Source of the DNA: Blautia sp.
GTDB lineage: Bacteria; Bacillota; Clostridia; Lachnospirales; Lachnospiraceae
Reading direction: 5' to 3'
NCBI GenBank assembly: GCA_022777285.1
Contig: JALFGN010000027.1
Span: forward strand, 22,510-86,509
DNA length: 64,000 nucleotides
A program made the translations under genes and the position numbers. Shown here piece by piece: positions 51,784-61,490 of the stretch (position 1 is the stretch's first letter; each line of letters begins with the position of its first letter). The notes under the pieces were generated by a model. That model made no database searches. It saw only the letters and a program-made list of their open reading frames with translations, and was not told the origin of the DNA.

Positions 51784-52961
51784 CAATGAAAGGCAAAGGA
51801 ATCTGCCTTCTGCTCCTTCTGGGCTTGCTGCTGACGGGAGGGATGATGCGTGCTTATGCTTATCTGAGTGACAGGGAGCAGACAGTCAATAAAATCACAC
51901 CGGGTGACAGCAAGATTGAAATTCTGGAAGAGTTTGATCCACCGAAATCTCTGAACCCGGGGGATGTCTTTACAAAAAAAGTAGAAATCAGAAATCTTGG
52001 GAAATCTTCCTGTTTTATTCGCTGCAGACTGATATTTGACCGGGAAGACCTTTTGTCCCATCTGATTCTGGATTTGGATACAGCGAACTGGTGCCTGGAA
52101 CCGGATGGATATTATTATTATGTGCATGCTGTGAAAGCGGGAGCGTGTACGTCCAAACTTCTGCAAAAGATTACAGTGAAAGAAGACATACCGGAAGAAC
52201 TGCTGAAAGAGGAGTTTTCCATTTATGTATATGCGGAATCTTATCAGCAAGGGGAGTTTCAGGAGAAAGAATGGAAAAAGGCCTGGGAGTATTTTGAACG
52301 AAATAAAAAAGAAGAAACCGTTCTGGCTGCAAAAAACGAAAACAGAAGAATTTATGGCGCAGATGGGAAAACGAAAAAGAAAACCCTTCAGAAGGCGGAG
52401 GGAAAGGTGGATATTGAGCTCAAGGAATATACCGTGGATGAAAAGGGAAAGGAAATTCCCTGGAAAAATCCGGAGCATACCCTTCCCGGCCAGGAAATTA
52501 TAAAAATTCCCCGCGTCACCAATCTGGAATCCACCTGTGAGATTCGGGCAAAAATAGAAATGACAATGGAAAAGGATGTGGAAATCCCTGTCACAGAGAA
52601 ACTGCTGAAAGGTATGCCCAAAGAATGGGAGAAGGAAGCAGATGGTTACTATTATTATAGAAAGAAACTGCAAAAAGGAGAAAGTGTGGATCTTTTTACC
52701 GGATTTACCATACCGGAAACCTGGGATACCCGATATGATACAGAAGGAGCAATTGAAAAATATTATACAGAAAACAGGATTGATGTGGTTGTGACGGTGG
52801 AAGCAATCGGAACAGAGGACTGGGAAGGAGAAAAGACAGTGGTCCATTCGCCGAAAACAGGAGACAGGAACCGGTTCTGGCTCTTTGCCGGGTTGGCCGG
52901 TTTATCCGAAGGCCTGTTCCTTTTGATTCTTGCAGTGGATCCGAGAGGGAGAAGAAAGTGA
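51780..52961 (+). CDS. TasA-like SipW-dependent secreted protein with C-terminal SPKTG sorting signal
   Basis: N-terminus LLTGGMMRAYAYLSDREQTVNKITPGDSKIEI; two similar domains; C-terminus SPKTGD + hydrophobic helix + RGRRK; ATGA overlap with previous gene. Confidence 0.82.
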   Translation: MTMKGKGICLLLLLGLLLTGGMMRAYAYLSDREQTVNKITPGDSKIEILEEFDPPKSLNPGDVFTKKVEIRNLGKSSCFIRCRLIFDREDLLSHLILDLDTANWCLEPDGYYYYVHAVKAGACTSKLLQKITVKEDIPEELLKEEFSIYVYAESYQQGEFQEKEWKKAWEYFERNKKEETVLAAKNENRRIYGADGKTKKKTLQKAEGKVDIELKEYTVDEKGKEIPWKNPEHTLPGQEIIKIPRVTNLESTCEIRAKIEMTMEKDVEIPVTEKLLKGMPKEWEKEADGYYYYRKKLQKGESVDLFTGFTIPETWDTRYDTEGAIEKYYTENRIDVVVTVEAIGTEDWEGEKTVVHSPKTGDRNRFWLFAGLAGLSEGLFLLILAVDPRGRRK

Positions 52962-53458
52962 AAACGCATATTTCAGAATTTTGTTATAAAACAGGCAGGA
53001 TTCTGTTTGGAGTGTTTCTTGGTCTTGTGGTACTTCAGCTGATCGGTTACTGGGCGGGCATCCGTCCGGTGGCGGTTGTCAGTGGTTCTATGGAACCGAC
53101 CATAAAGACAGGCAGTATCTGCTGGGTGGATTTTGACACCGGGAAAGAAGCATTGCAGACAGGAGACATACTGGCATTTCAACGAAGTGACGGAAAAATG
53201 GTACTGCACAGAATTGCCGGATTTACAGAGGATGGAATCATTACGAAAGGAGATGGAAATGAGCATGAAGATGCAGGTGTGACCACATACAGTCAGATCA
53301 GAGGAAAAGCACTTTTTTCTCTTCCGTACATAGGATGGTTGTTTATGGGAAACAGCAGACAAATCGTATGGTCTCTTCTGACAGGCAGTCTGATTCTGCT
53401 TGTGTTGAAAAAAGATAAAAATGAAAATAAAAATTTTAATCATAGTATAAGAAAGTGA
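52958..53458 (+). CDS. sipW: Signal peptidase I, SipW/ER-type
   Basis: VVSGSMEPTIKTGSICWV (Ser) and MVLHRIAGF (His in place of Lys); GDGNEHEDAGVTTYSQIRGK; GTGA overlap with previous gene. Confidence 0.92.
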   Translation: MKTHISEFCYKTGRILFGVFLGLVVLQLIGYWAGIRPVAVVSGSMEPTIKTGSICWVDFDTGKEALQTGDILAFQRSDGKMVLHRIAGFTEDGIITKGDGNEHEDAGVTTYSQIRGKALFSLPYIGWLFMGNSRQIVWSLLTGSLILLVLKKDKNENKNFNHSIRK

Positions 53459-53468
53459 GAATAAAAAG

Positions 53469-54152
53469 ATGAGAAAAAACAGAAAATTAACAGCAGGAAT
53501 CCTTGGAGCAATGGCACTTCTTCTGGCAACAGGAAGCACACTGGCCTATTTCACAGACAAAGAACAGGCATCGAATCGCATCACGATCGGTAAAGTAGAC
53601 ATCACTCTGACAGAACCCAAATGGGATGCACTGTCAGAATCCGATAAGCAGAACATTACCCCGGGAAAAGAGCTGGTAAAGGATCCCACTGTGACCAATA
53701 CAGGAATCAACGATGCCTTTGTGTTTCTGAAAGTGAAAGTACCTGCAGCAGAGCTGGTGACAGCAAATGCAGACGGTACGAAAAACAAAGCGGCTGTTCA
53801 TGAATTGTATTCCTGGGAGGTAAATACTGGATGGACACAAGTAGGAGATTCAATAAATGTTACAAATGAAGCTGGAAAAATAGTAGGAGTAGAATATCTT
53901 TATGTGTATGGAAGTAGAAGTGCCTGTACCTCGTTGGCAAAGAATAAAGTTACTCCAGAATTGTTCAGCAGTGTGACGTTCCTGAATGTCATTGAGGGGC
54001 AGACCTTAACAGATACGACACCATTGGAAGAGGCAGAGACTGTTATTGATATTCAGGCGTTTGCTATTCAGACAACGGATCTGACTGCAGATGACGTGAC
54101 TTCTCCTACAGAAGTGTGGAATGTACTTTCCAATCAGAATAAGCTGTCCTGA
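53469..54152 (+). CDS. TasA/CalY-like SipW-dependent secreted protein
   Basis: LGAMALLLATGSTLAYFTDKEQASNRITIGKVDITLTEPKWD; NITPGKELVKDPTVTNTGINDAFVFLKV; immediately follows sipW. Confidence 0.9.
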   Translation: MRKNRKLTAGILGAMALLLATGSTLAYFTDKEQASNRITIGKVDITLTEPKWDALSESDKQNITPGKELVKDPTVTNTGINDAFVFLKVKVPAAELVTANADGTKNKAAVHELYSWEVNTGWTQVGDSINVTNEAGKIVGVEYLYVYGSRSACTSLAKNKVTPELFSSVTFLNVIEGQTLTDTTPLEEAETVIDIQAFAIQTTDLTADDVTSPTEVWNVLSNQNKLS

Positions 54153-54221
54153 TCGAATGTTTACATAATTTGAGCCTGGACAGAGAATACTATCCGTGTA
54201 TCAATTGCAGGAGGTGCTCGC

Positions 54222-55541
54222 ATGTATCGTTATTTGCCAATACGTAAAGTATATGCAAGAGAAGTTTTGGACTCCAGAGGAAATCCCACAGTAGAGGTCG
54301 AAGTGACAGTGGGAGAAGGAATCATGGGAAAAGACGGGATTACCGGCAGGGCAATTGTACCTTCCGGTGCATCTACCGGAAAATTTGAAGCAGTGGAACT
54401 GCGGGATGGAGAAAAAAGATATCTGGGACTTGGCGTGGAGAAGGCGGTAAACAATGTGAATGTGAAGCTGGCGGAAGCAGTCCTGGGAGAAAATGCACTG
54501 GATCAGTGCCTGATTGACAGTCTTTTACTGGAAGCAGACGGCACTGCAAACAAAGAGCACATTGGAGCGAATGCGGTGCTCGGGGTTTCTATGGCTGTGG
54601 CAAAAGCAGCAGCAAAAGCCTTGCATCTTCCTTTGTATCAGTATATGGGAGGCATTCACGCAAAACGGATGCCGGTTCCTATGATGAATATTCTCAATGG
54701 AGGAAAACACGCAGACAATACGGTAGATTTTCAGGAATTTATGATTATGCCGGTAGGCGCAGAGAATTTTCGGGAGGGTCTGCGTATGTGTGCAGAAATC
54801 TATCAGTCTCTGAAAAAGATATTGAAAGACAGAAAGCTTTCTACCGGAGTGGGAGATGAGGGCGGTTTTGCACCGGATCTTGCAGAGGCAAGAGAGGTGT
54901 TCCTTCTTTTGAATCAGGCACTGGAAAAAAGCGGTTACAAACCGGGAAGAGATGTGTGCTATGCCATGGATGCAGCAGCCAGTGAATTGTTTGATGAAGA
55001 AAGAAAAGCCTATTATTTTCCAGGTGAATCCCAGATGAAGCAAACAGAAGTATACAGAAATGCAGAAGAGATGGTGGCTTATTACCGGGAACTGACTGAG
55101 GAATTTCCCATTGTATCCATTGAAGATGGTCTGTATGAAGATGACTGGGATGGATGGCAGCTTCTCACGGATGAACTGGGAGAATCCATTCAGCTGGTAG
55201 GAGATGATTTGTTTGTTACAAATGTAAAACGACTGAAATGCGGAATAAAATTAAAAGCGGCAAATGCCATACTGATCAAGGTGAACCAGATCGGAACCCT
55301 GACGGAAGCCATGGATGCAGTGGAGATGGCGCATAAGGCAGGATACCGGGCAGTGATTTCGCATCGCTCCGGAGAAAGCGAAGATACGTTCATTGCAGAT
55401 CTTGCAGTGGCCGCTGGTGCAGGACAGATAAAAACAGGTGCTCCATGCAGAGGAGAACGAACAGCCAAATATAACCGACTGCTGCGAATAGAAGATTGCC
55501 TGGATCAAAGTGCATGCTATGAAAATCCTTTTGAACGGTAA
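54222..55541 (+). CDS. eno: Enolase
   Basis: [51 protein letters not shown]. Confidence 0.97.
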   Translation: MYRYLPIRKVYAREVLDSRGNPTVEVEVTVGEGIMGKDGITGRAIVPSGASTGKFEAVELRDGEKRYLGLGVEKAVNNVNVKLAEAVLGENALDQCLIDSLLLEADGTANKEHIGANAVLGVSMAVAKAAAKALHLPLYQYMGGIHAKRMPVPMMNILNGGKHADNTVDFQEFMIMPVGAENFREGLRMCAEIYQSLKKILKDRKLSTGVGDEGGFAPDLAEAREVFLLLNQALEKSGYKPGRDVCYAMDAAASELFDEERKAYYFPGESQMKQTEVYRNAEEMVAYYRELTEEFPIVSIEDGLYEDDWDGWQLLTDELGESIQLVGDDLFVTNVKRLKCGIKLKAANAILIKVNQIGTLTEAMDAVEMAHKAGYRAVISHRSGESEDTFIADLAVAAGAGQIKTGAPCRGERTAKYNRLLRIEDCLDQSACYENPFER

Positions 55542-55607
55542 AAAACTGTTGAAATCTCCATGACACTGTGCTAAACTGAAAGTGTTTGACGATTAGGAGG
55601 TGTAAGC

Positions 55608-55844
55608 ATGGAGATTTTAAGAATAGTTTTGACGATTCTTTTCGTTATTGATTGTATAGGTTTGACTGTGATTATTCTTATGCAGGAAGGAAAATCTCAG
55701 GGACTTGGAACAATTGCCGGTATGGCAGACACCTATTGGGGAAAGAACAAAGGCCGTTCCATGGAAGGAACTCTTGTAAAAGTAACAAAAGTTATGGCAG
55801 TTTTGTTTTTTGTACTGGCACTGGTACTGAATTTGAACTTTTAG
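55608..55844 (+). CDS. secG: Preprotein translocase subunit SecG
   Basis: 78 aa, two TM, LMQEGKSQGLGTIAG. Confidence 0.93.
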   Translation: MEILRIVLTILFVIDCIGLTVIILMQEGKSQGLGTIAGMADTYWGKNKGRSMEGTLVKVTKVMAVLFFVLALVLNLNF

Positions 55845-55884
55845 AAATGGCACTCTTGCAGTCATGCAGGAGTGTCATTTTTTG
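55845..55884 (+). terminator. Rho-independent terminator between secG and rnr
   Basis: aaatggcactcttgcagtcatgcaggagtgtcatttttt. Confidence 0.85.
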
Positions 55885-55929
55885 ATATCGACAGGAACAT
55901 TTGACTTGAATGAAGCGAGGAGAAAGGAA

Positions 55930-58137
55930 TTGAAGAAAAATAATAGCAAAAAGAAAAGAAAAAAACTGATTTATGATATTCTGTGCTGTAAAGAATACGT
56001 TCCCATGCGGGCAAAAGAACTGGCAGTGCTCCTTGAGATTCCGGCAGGAAAAAGGGAAGACCTGCATAAGGTTCTGGATGAATTGCTGAAAGAAGGAAAA
56101 ATCAGCATCAATAAAAGAGGACGTTATGAAGCTGTTCGGGGAAAAGAGAATAGGAGCAAAGAGAAGAACAGCAAAGAGAAAAATCGAAAAGAAAGAAAGC
56201 AGAACAATCTGACGGGAACCTTCATTGGAAATGCAAAAGGCTTTGGTTTTGTAAGACCGGAAAATGAGGAAGAGGAAGATATCTTTGTATCCGAAGAAAA
56301 TACAGGGAATGCTTTTCATATGGATACGGTGCAGGTACAGATTCTGAGAGAGGGAAGCAGCGAGCACAGAAGAGAAGGGGCTGTAATTAAAGTACTGGAA
56401 CATGGGATGGAAACGGTAGTGGGAACCTTTGAAAAAAGTGACAGTTTTGGATTCCTGGTTCCGGATAACCGGAAAATTGCAAAAGACATCTTTATTCCAT
56501 TGGAACATACCAAAGGTGCAGTGACCGGAGATAAAATTGTTGCACAGATTCGCAGTTATGGAAGCAAAAACAGAAATCCGGAGGGCCGGATTGTGGAAAT
56601 CCTGGGCCATACAGGAGAGAAAGGGGTAGACGTACTGTCTGTAGCCAGAAGCTATGATCTGCCTATGGAATTTCCGGAGAAAGTGACAAAACAGGCAGAA
56701 CGTGTGAAGACGGTACTGAATGAAGGGGATTTCTTCGGAAGGATGGATCTGAGGGACTGGACGATGGTCACGATAGACGGAGAAGATGCGAAGGATCTGG
56801 ATGATGCGGTCTCTCTTACAAAAGAGGGGGAATTCTATCGTCTGGGTGTGCATATCGCAGATGTAACCAATTATGTACAATATAACAGTGCCCTTGACAG
56901 AGAAGCGAAAAAAAGAGGAACCAGTGTCTATCTGGCAGATCGTGTGATCCCGATGCTTCCAAAAGAACTTTCCAATGGAATCTGTTCCCTGAATGCAGGG
57001 GAAGACCGGTTGGCTCTGAGCTGTATCATGGATATTGACAGCAGAGGAAATGTGATCGGACATAAAATCTGCGAAACGGTGATCCATGTAGACAGAAGAA
57101 TGAGTTATACGGTAGTCAATCAGATTCTGATGCATGAAGAGAAAGCGCTGACCCAAGAATATATCGATCTGGTACCGATGTTTTTCCTGATGCATGAATT
57201 GTCGTTATTGCTGCGGAAAAACAGAAGAAAAAGAGGTGCCATTGATTTTGATTTCCCGGAAAGTAAAGTAATTCTTGACGAGAACGGGAAACCTGTGGCA
57301 ATCTATCCGTATGAGCATAATGCTGCAACAGAACTGATTGAAGATTTTATGCTCCTTGCAAATGAGACGGTTGCAGAGGAATATTACTTCCGCGGAATTC
57401 CTTTTGTTTATCGTACCCATGAAAATCCGGATCCGGAAAAAATTGAAGCTGCCTTTTCTATCATCCGTGCCGGAGGCGTCAAAGTAAAAAAAGCAAAAGA
57501 AGAAGTCCAGCCAAAAGAAATTCAGGCAATCATCCGTCAGATTGAAGGACTGGAATGTGAACCGTTCTATTCCAGACTGCTTCTGCGCTCGATGAAACAG
57601 GCAAAATATACCACAGACTGTATTGGACATTTTGGATTGGCTGCCAGATATTACTGCCATTTTACTTCACCGATCCGAAGATATCCGGATCTGCAGATTC
57701 ACAGAATCATAAAAGAGACTTTAAGAGGAAGAATGACACCGGAGAAGAAGCGCCATTATGAAGGAATTTTGGATGAGGTTTCCAGACAGTCGAGTACGCT
57801 GGAACGAAGAGCAGAGGAAGTAGAACGGGAAACCATAAAAATGAAAAAAGCAGAATTTATGGCTGCGCATATAGGAGAAGAGTTCGAAGGTGTTATTTCC
57901 GGAATCATGGAATGGGGATTCTATGTGGAATTGTCGAATACCGTGGAAGGCCTGGTCCATGTAAATACTCTGATCGATGATTATTATGTGTACAACCGGG
58001 AGCAGTATACTTTAACAGGAGAAGAAAGAGGAAAAACCTATCGAATGGGTCAGAAAGTCCGGGTTCGTGTGCAACAGGCAGATGTGACGACAAAGACCGT
58101 GGATTTTTCTGTAGTAATTGGAAGAAAAGAGGAATAG
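55930..58137 (+). CDS. rnr: Ribonuclease R
   Basis: [45 protein letters not shown]1 domain. TTG 55930 after GGAGAAAGG proposed because ORF start 55864 lies in the terminator. Confidence 0.94.
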   Translation: MKKNNSKKKRKKLIYDILCCKEYVPMRAKELAVLLEIPAGKREDLHKVLDELLKEGKISINKRGRYEAVRGKENRSKEKNSKEKNRKERKQNNLTGTFIGNAKGFGFVRPENEEEEDIFVSEENTGNAFHMDTVQVQILREGSSEHRREGAVIKVLEHGMETVVGTFEKSDSFGFLVPDNRKIAKDIFIPLEHTKGAVTGDKIVAQIRSYGSKNRNPEGRIVEILGHTGEKGVDVLSVARSYDLPMEFPEKVTKQAERVKTVLNEGDFFGRMDLRDWTMVTIDGEDAKDLDDAVSLTKEGEFYRLGVHIADVTNYVQYNSALDREAKKRGTSVYLADRVIPMLPKELSNGICSLNAGEDRLALSCIMDIDSRGNVIGHKICETVIHVDRRMSYTVVNQILMHEEKALTQEYIDLVPMFFLMHELSLLLRKNRRKRGAIDFDFPESKVILDENGKPVAIYPYEHNAATELIEDFMLLANETVAEEYYFRGIPFVYRTHENPDPEKIEAAFSIIRAGGVKVKKAKEEVQPKEIQAIIRQIEGLECEPFYSRLLLRSMKQAKYTTDCIGHFGLAARYYCHFTSPIRRYPDLQIHRIIKETLRGRMTPEKKRHYEGILDEVSRQSSTLERRAEEVERETIKMKKAEFMAAHIGEEFEGVISGIMEWGFYVELSNTVEGLVHVNTLIDDYYVYNREQYTLTGEERGKTYRMGQKVRVRVQQADVTTKTVDFSVVIGRKEE

Positions 58138-58141
58138 AAAA

Positions 58142-58612
58142 ATGGGAAAAGAATCAGGGATTCGTCTGATTGCAAACAATAAAAAGGCGTATCACGATTA
58201 TTTTATTGAGGATACGTATGAAGCAGGGATCGAACTTTTCGGAACCGAAGTGAAATCCATGCGTATGGGAAAGTGCAGCATCAAAGAATCCTTTGTCCAG
58301 ATTGACAAAGGGGAAGTGTTTGTTTATGGGATGCATGTAAGCCCTTATGAAAAAGGAAATATCTTTAATAAAGATCCGCTTCGTACCCGGAAACTTCTGC
58401 TGCATCAGTATGAGATCCGGAAAATCGCAGGAAAGATTGCCGAAAAGGGCTATACCCTCGTGCCTTTGAAAGTTTATTTTAAAGGAAGCCTGGTAAAAGT
58501 GGAAATCGGAATTGCAAAAGGTAAGAAATTATACGATAAGCGGGAGACCATTGCCAAGAAGGATCAGAGAAGAGAAGCAGAAAGAGAATTTAAAGTGAAA
58601 AATCTGTATTAA
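58142..58612 (+). CDS. smpB: SsrA-binding protein SmpB
   Basis: [47 protein letters not shown]. Confidence 0.96.
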   Translation: MGKESGIRLIANNKKAYHDYFIEDTYEAGIELFGTEVKSMRMGKCSIKESFVQIDKGEVFVYGMHVSPYEKGNIFNKDPLRTRKLLLHQYEIRKIAGKIAEKGYTLVPLKVYFKGSLVKVEIGIAKGKKLYDKRETIAKKDQRREAEREFKVKNLY

Positions 58613-58633
58613 TCTATGAAAAGGAGCAGACAA

Positions 58634-60307
58634 ATGAAATTTTGTGATATGCCTTATAAACGAATTGACTTTGACGAAGCAAAAGCGGAAGTCAGAAATC
58701 TTATGGAGGAATTTCAGAAAGCGGCAGACGGGGAGGAACAGTTTGCTGTACATCAAAAATATTATGCATTGACGGATCGGGTATCTACACAGATCACCCT
58801 TGCCTCCATTCGTCACAGTCTGGATACAGCAGATGCTTTTTATGAACAGGAGAAATCCTATTACGATGAACAGGTACCGGAATACAGCAATCTGCTGATT
58901 GCGTATCAGAAACTTCTGTATCATTCGCCTTACCGGGAAACACTGGAGAAAAAAATCGGATCTGTTGCTTTTAAAAATATGGAGCTTGCTTTTGCGTCTG
59001 TCAATGAACAGGTGGTTCCTCTTATGCAGGAGGAAAATGCCCTTACGACAGAATATGAAAAGCTTCTGGCAAGTGCAGAAATTGAATGGGATGGAGAAAT
59101 CTTAAATCTTTCCCTTCTTGGACCATATTTGAAAAGCAAAGACCCCAAAGTGAGAAAACGCGCCTGTGAAAAACAGAATGCATTTTTCCTGAAAATTGAG
59201 GAACAGCTGGATTCTCTGTATGACCGTCTGGTAAAAAATCGAACCGAACAGGCCAGAATTCTTGGATTTGACAGTTATACAGAACTGGGATATCTGCGTA
59301 TGCAGCGAAACAGCTATGGTCGGGAACAGGTGGAAAATCTTCGCAGACAGGTCAAGAAATACTGGGTTCCTTTTTCGGAACAATTGTATGAAAACAGAAG
59401 AAACCGTCTGGGTGTGGATCATATGTATTATGCGGATGAGCTGGTCTATGGAAAAGAAGGAAATCCCCAGCCAAAAGGAACACCGGAAGAAATTCTGGAA
59501 CAGGGCAGACGGATGTATTCCGAGCTTTCCAAAGAGACAAAAGAATTCTTTGATTTCATGATGGAAAATCAGCTGCTGGATGTATTCGGAAGAAAAACAA
59601 AAGCAGTGGGCGGTTATATGACCTATATCCCGGATTACCATGCACCCTTTATCTTTGCAAATTTTAATGGGACAAGCGGAGATGTGGATGTGATCACGCA
59701 TGAATGCGGCCATGCTTTTCAGGGATATCTGTCTGCATCGGATCCGATTCGGGAGCATGCAGATATCGGAATGGAGACAGCAGAGGTACACTCCATGTCC
59801 ATGGAATTCTTTACAGAACCCTGGTATGGACTTTTCTTCGAAGGAAAAGATGCAGAAGATTACAAAAAGATGCATCTGGAAGATGCAGCCATGTTTATCC
59901 CATATGGATGTATGGTGGATGAATTCCAGCACAGGATGTACGATGAACCGGAGCTGACACCGGCACAGAGAAAAGAAGTATGGAAAGAACTGGAACAAGA
60001 ATACAAACCGCATATGGATTACGGGGATCTGGAATTTTATGCAAAGGGAGGATACTGGCAGAGACAGCATCATATCTATAGCTTTCCTTTGTACTATATT
60101 GACTATGTCATTGCGCAGCTCTGTGCATTTGAATACAAAAACAAAATGGATCAGGATTATAAAGAAGCATGGAACAGTTATCTGAAGCTTTGCCGTCTGT
60201 CTGCATCGGATTATTTTGAAAAGCTTCTGGAACAGGCAGGACTGCGCTCTCCATTTGAAGATGGGTGTATTGAAAAAATTGTGGAAGAAATCAGCCTTGA
60301 CAAATGA
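58634..60307 (+). CDS. M3 family oligoendopeptidase
   Basis: HECGHAFQGYLS (HExxH); FANFNGTSGDVDVITHECGHAF; YYIDYVIAQLCAF; ATG 58634. Confidence 0.93.
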   Translation: MKFCDMPYKRIDFDEAKAEVRNLMEEFQKAADGEEQFAVHQKYYALTDRVSTQITLASIRHSLDTADAFYEQEKSYYDEQVPEYSNLLIAYQKLLYHSPYRETLEKKIGSVAFKNMELAFASVNEQVVPLMQEENALTTEYEKLLASAEIEWDGEILNLSLLGPYLKSKDPKVRKRACEKQNAFFLKIEEQLDSLYDRLVKNRTEQARILGFDSYTELGYLRMQRNSYGREQVENLRRQVKKYWVPFSEQLYENRRNRLGVDHMYYADELVYGKEGNPQPKGTPEEILEQGRRMYSELSKETKEFFDFMMENQLLDVFGRKTKAVGGYMTYIPDYHAPFIFANFNGTSGDVDVITHECGHAFQGYLSASDPIREHADIGMETAEVHSMSMEFFTEPWYGLFFEGKDAEDYKKMHLEDAAMFIPYGCMVDEFQHRMYDEPELTPAQRKEVWKELEQEYKPHMDYGDLEFYAKGGYWQRQHHIYSFPLYYIDYVIAQLCAFEYKNKMDQDYKEAWNSYLKLCRLSASDYFEKLLEQAGLRSPFEDGCIEKIVEEISLDK

Positions 60308-60342
60308 AAAAAAACGCGGTATTGTATAGAAAGTCCAGTAAC

Positions 60343-60694
60343 GGGCTTGTACTGGTTTCGACGGGGGTTTTGAAGTTGGGGAAGCCATCCGCAGACTCCG
60401 GGGCTGCGTACCAACCTGGAAACTAAATATAAACGCAAACAATAATCGTGTAGCGTTAGCTGCCTAAGTTGCAGCTTGTCGGCCTTAAGTCACCTGCTGC
60501 TTAAGAATCCGGCATCGACTTTGCAGGGCACTTTGCTTTCAAAGCTTTGAGAAAGTAAAAGATTTTATGAAGCTACCAATTGCATCAGCCTGTCATTTGG
60601 CGGCTGCAGGAGGGAAATTTTAAAAGAATGACTGTGATGGGAGATGCCTCAAGGGATAGACTTTCGGACGCGGGTTCGATTCCCGCCAGGTCCA
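60343..60694 (+). ncRNA. ssrA: Transfer-messenger RNA (tmRNA)
   Basis: 5' gggcttg...ggtttcgacggggg; 3' gcgggttcgattcccgccaggtcca; acceptor gggcttg/caggtcc pair; tag ORF 60435-60467 GCA..TAA encoding ANNNRVALAA*; CCA not encoded. Confidence 0.96.
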
Positions 60695-60695
60695 T

Positions 60696-60727
60696 GAAAA
60701 AGTGCCTTATTTACAGGCACTTTTTTT
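60696..60727 (+). terminator. Rho-independent terminator after ssrA
   Basis: aaaaagtgccttatttacaggcacttttttt. Confidence 0.9.
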
Positions 60728-60818
60728 ATTTGTAGTGCAAAGGCATATGCGTTCACAGATTTGTCATAGATTTTTGTTATACTTTTTATATAAAACAAAG
60801 CAGAAAGAAGGATGAGCA

Positions 60819-61490
60819 ATGAAGAAAGGAACGATTTTAGTTGTAGATGATGAGAGCAGAATGCGTAAGCTCGTGCGGGATTTCCTTGTGAAACAGGATT
60901 TTGAAGTCCTGGAAGCAGGAGACGGTGAGGAGGCGCTTGATATTTTTTATGAGACAAAAGAGATTGATCTACTGATTCTGGATGTTATGATGCCAAGACT
61001 GGATGGCTGGGAAGTATGCAGAGAAATCCGGAAACAGTCCAAAGTTCCCATTATCATGCTGACTGCCAGGGGTGACGAAAGAGACGAGCTTCTCGGGTTC
61101 GAACTGGGAGTGGATGAATATATCTCGAAACCCTTCAGCCCAAAGATTTTAGTGGCCCGTGTGGAAGCGATTCTGAGAAGAACAAATGCAGGGACGGCAG
61201 ATGTGTTGGCAGCAGGAGGAATTGAAGTGAACAAGGCGGCACATATTGCCACCATTGATGGAGAACCAATGGAACTCAGTTATAAAGAATTTGAATTGCT
61301 CACATATTTTCTCGAGAATCAGGGAATTGCTCTTTCAAGAGAAAAAATACTGAATTCTGTCTGGAATTATGATTATTTCGGAGATGCGCGGACCATTGAT
61401 ACGCATGTAAAGAAATTGAGAAGTAAAATGGGCAAGAAGGGAGAGTACATTAAGACAATATGGGGCATGGGATACAAGTTCGAAGTTTAG
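60819..61490 (+). CDS. OmpR/PhoB-family response regulator
   Basis: ILVVDDESRMRKLVRDFL, receiver Asp in LLILDVMMPRLDGWEV, C-terminal wHTH RTIDTHVKKLRSKMG. Confidence 0.95.
   Translation: MKKGTILVVDDESRMRKLVRDFLVKQDFEVLEAGDGEEALDIFYETKEIDLLILDVMMPRLDGWEVCREIRKQSKVPIIMLTARGDERDELLGFELGVDEYISKPFSPKILVARVEAILRRTNAGTADVLAAGGIEVNKAAHIATIDGEPMELSYKEFELLTYFLENQGIALSREKILNSVWNYDYFGDARTIDTHVKKLRSKMGKKGEYIKTIWGMGYKFEV

Noticed and set aside
60649-60957. Minus-strand ORF of 102 aa ending HGPGGNRTRVRKSIP
   Set aside because: It reads antisense through the tmRNA 3' tRNA-like domain; peptides of the type GPGGNRTRVRKS are typical spurious translations of antisense tRNA-like sequence.
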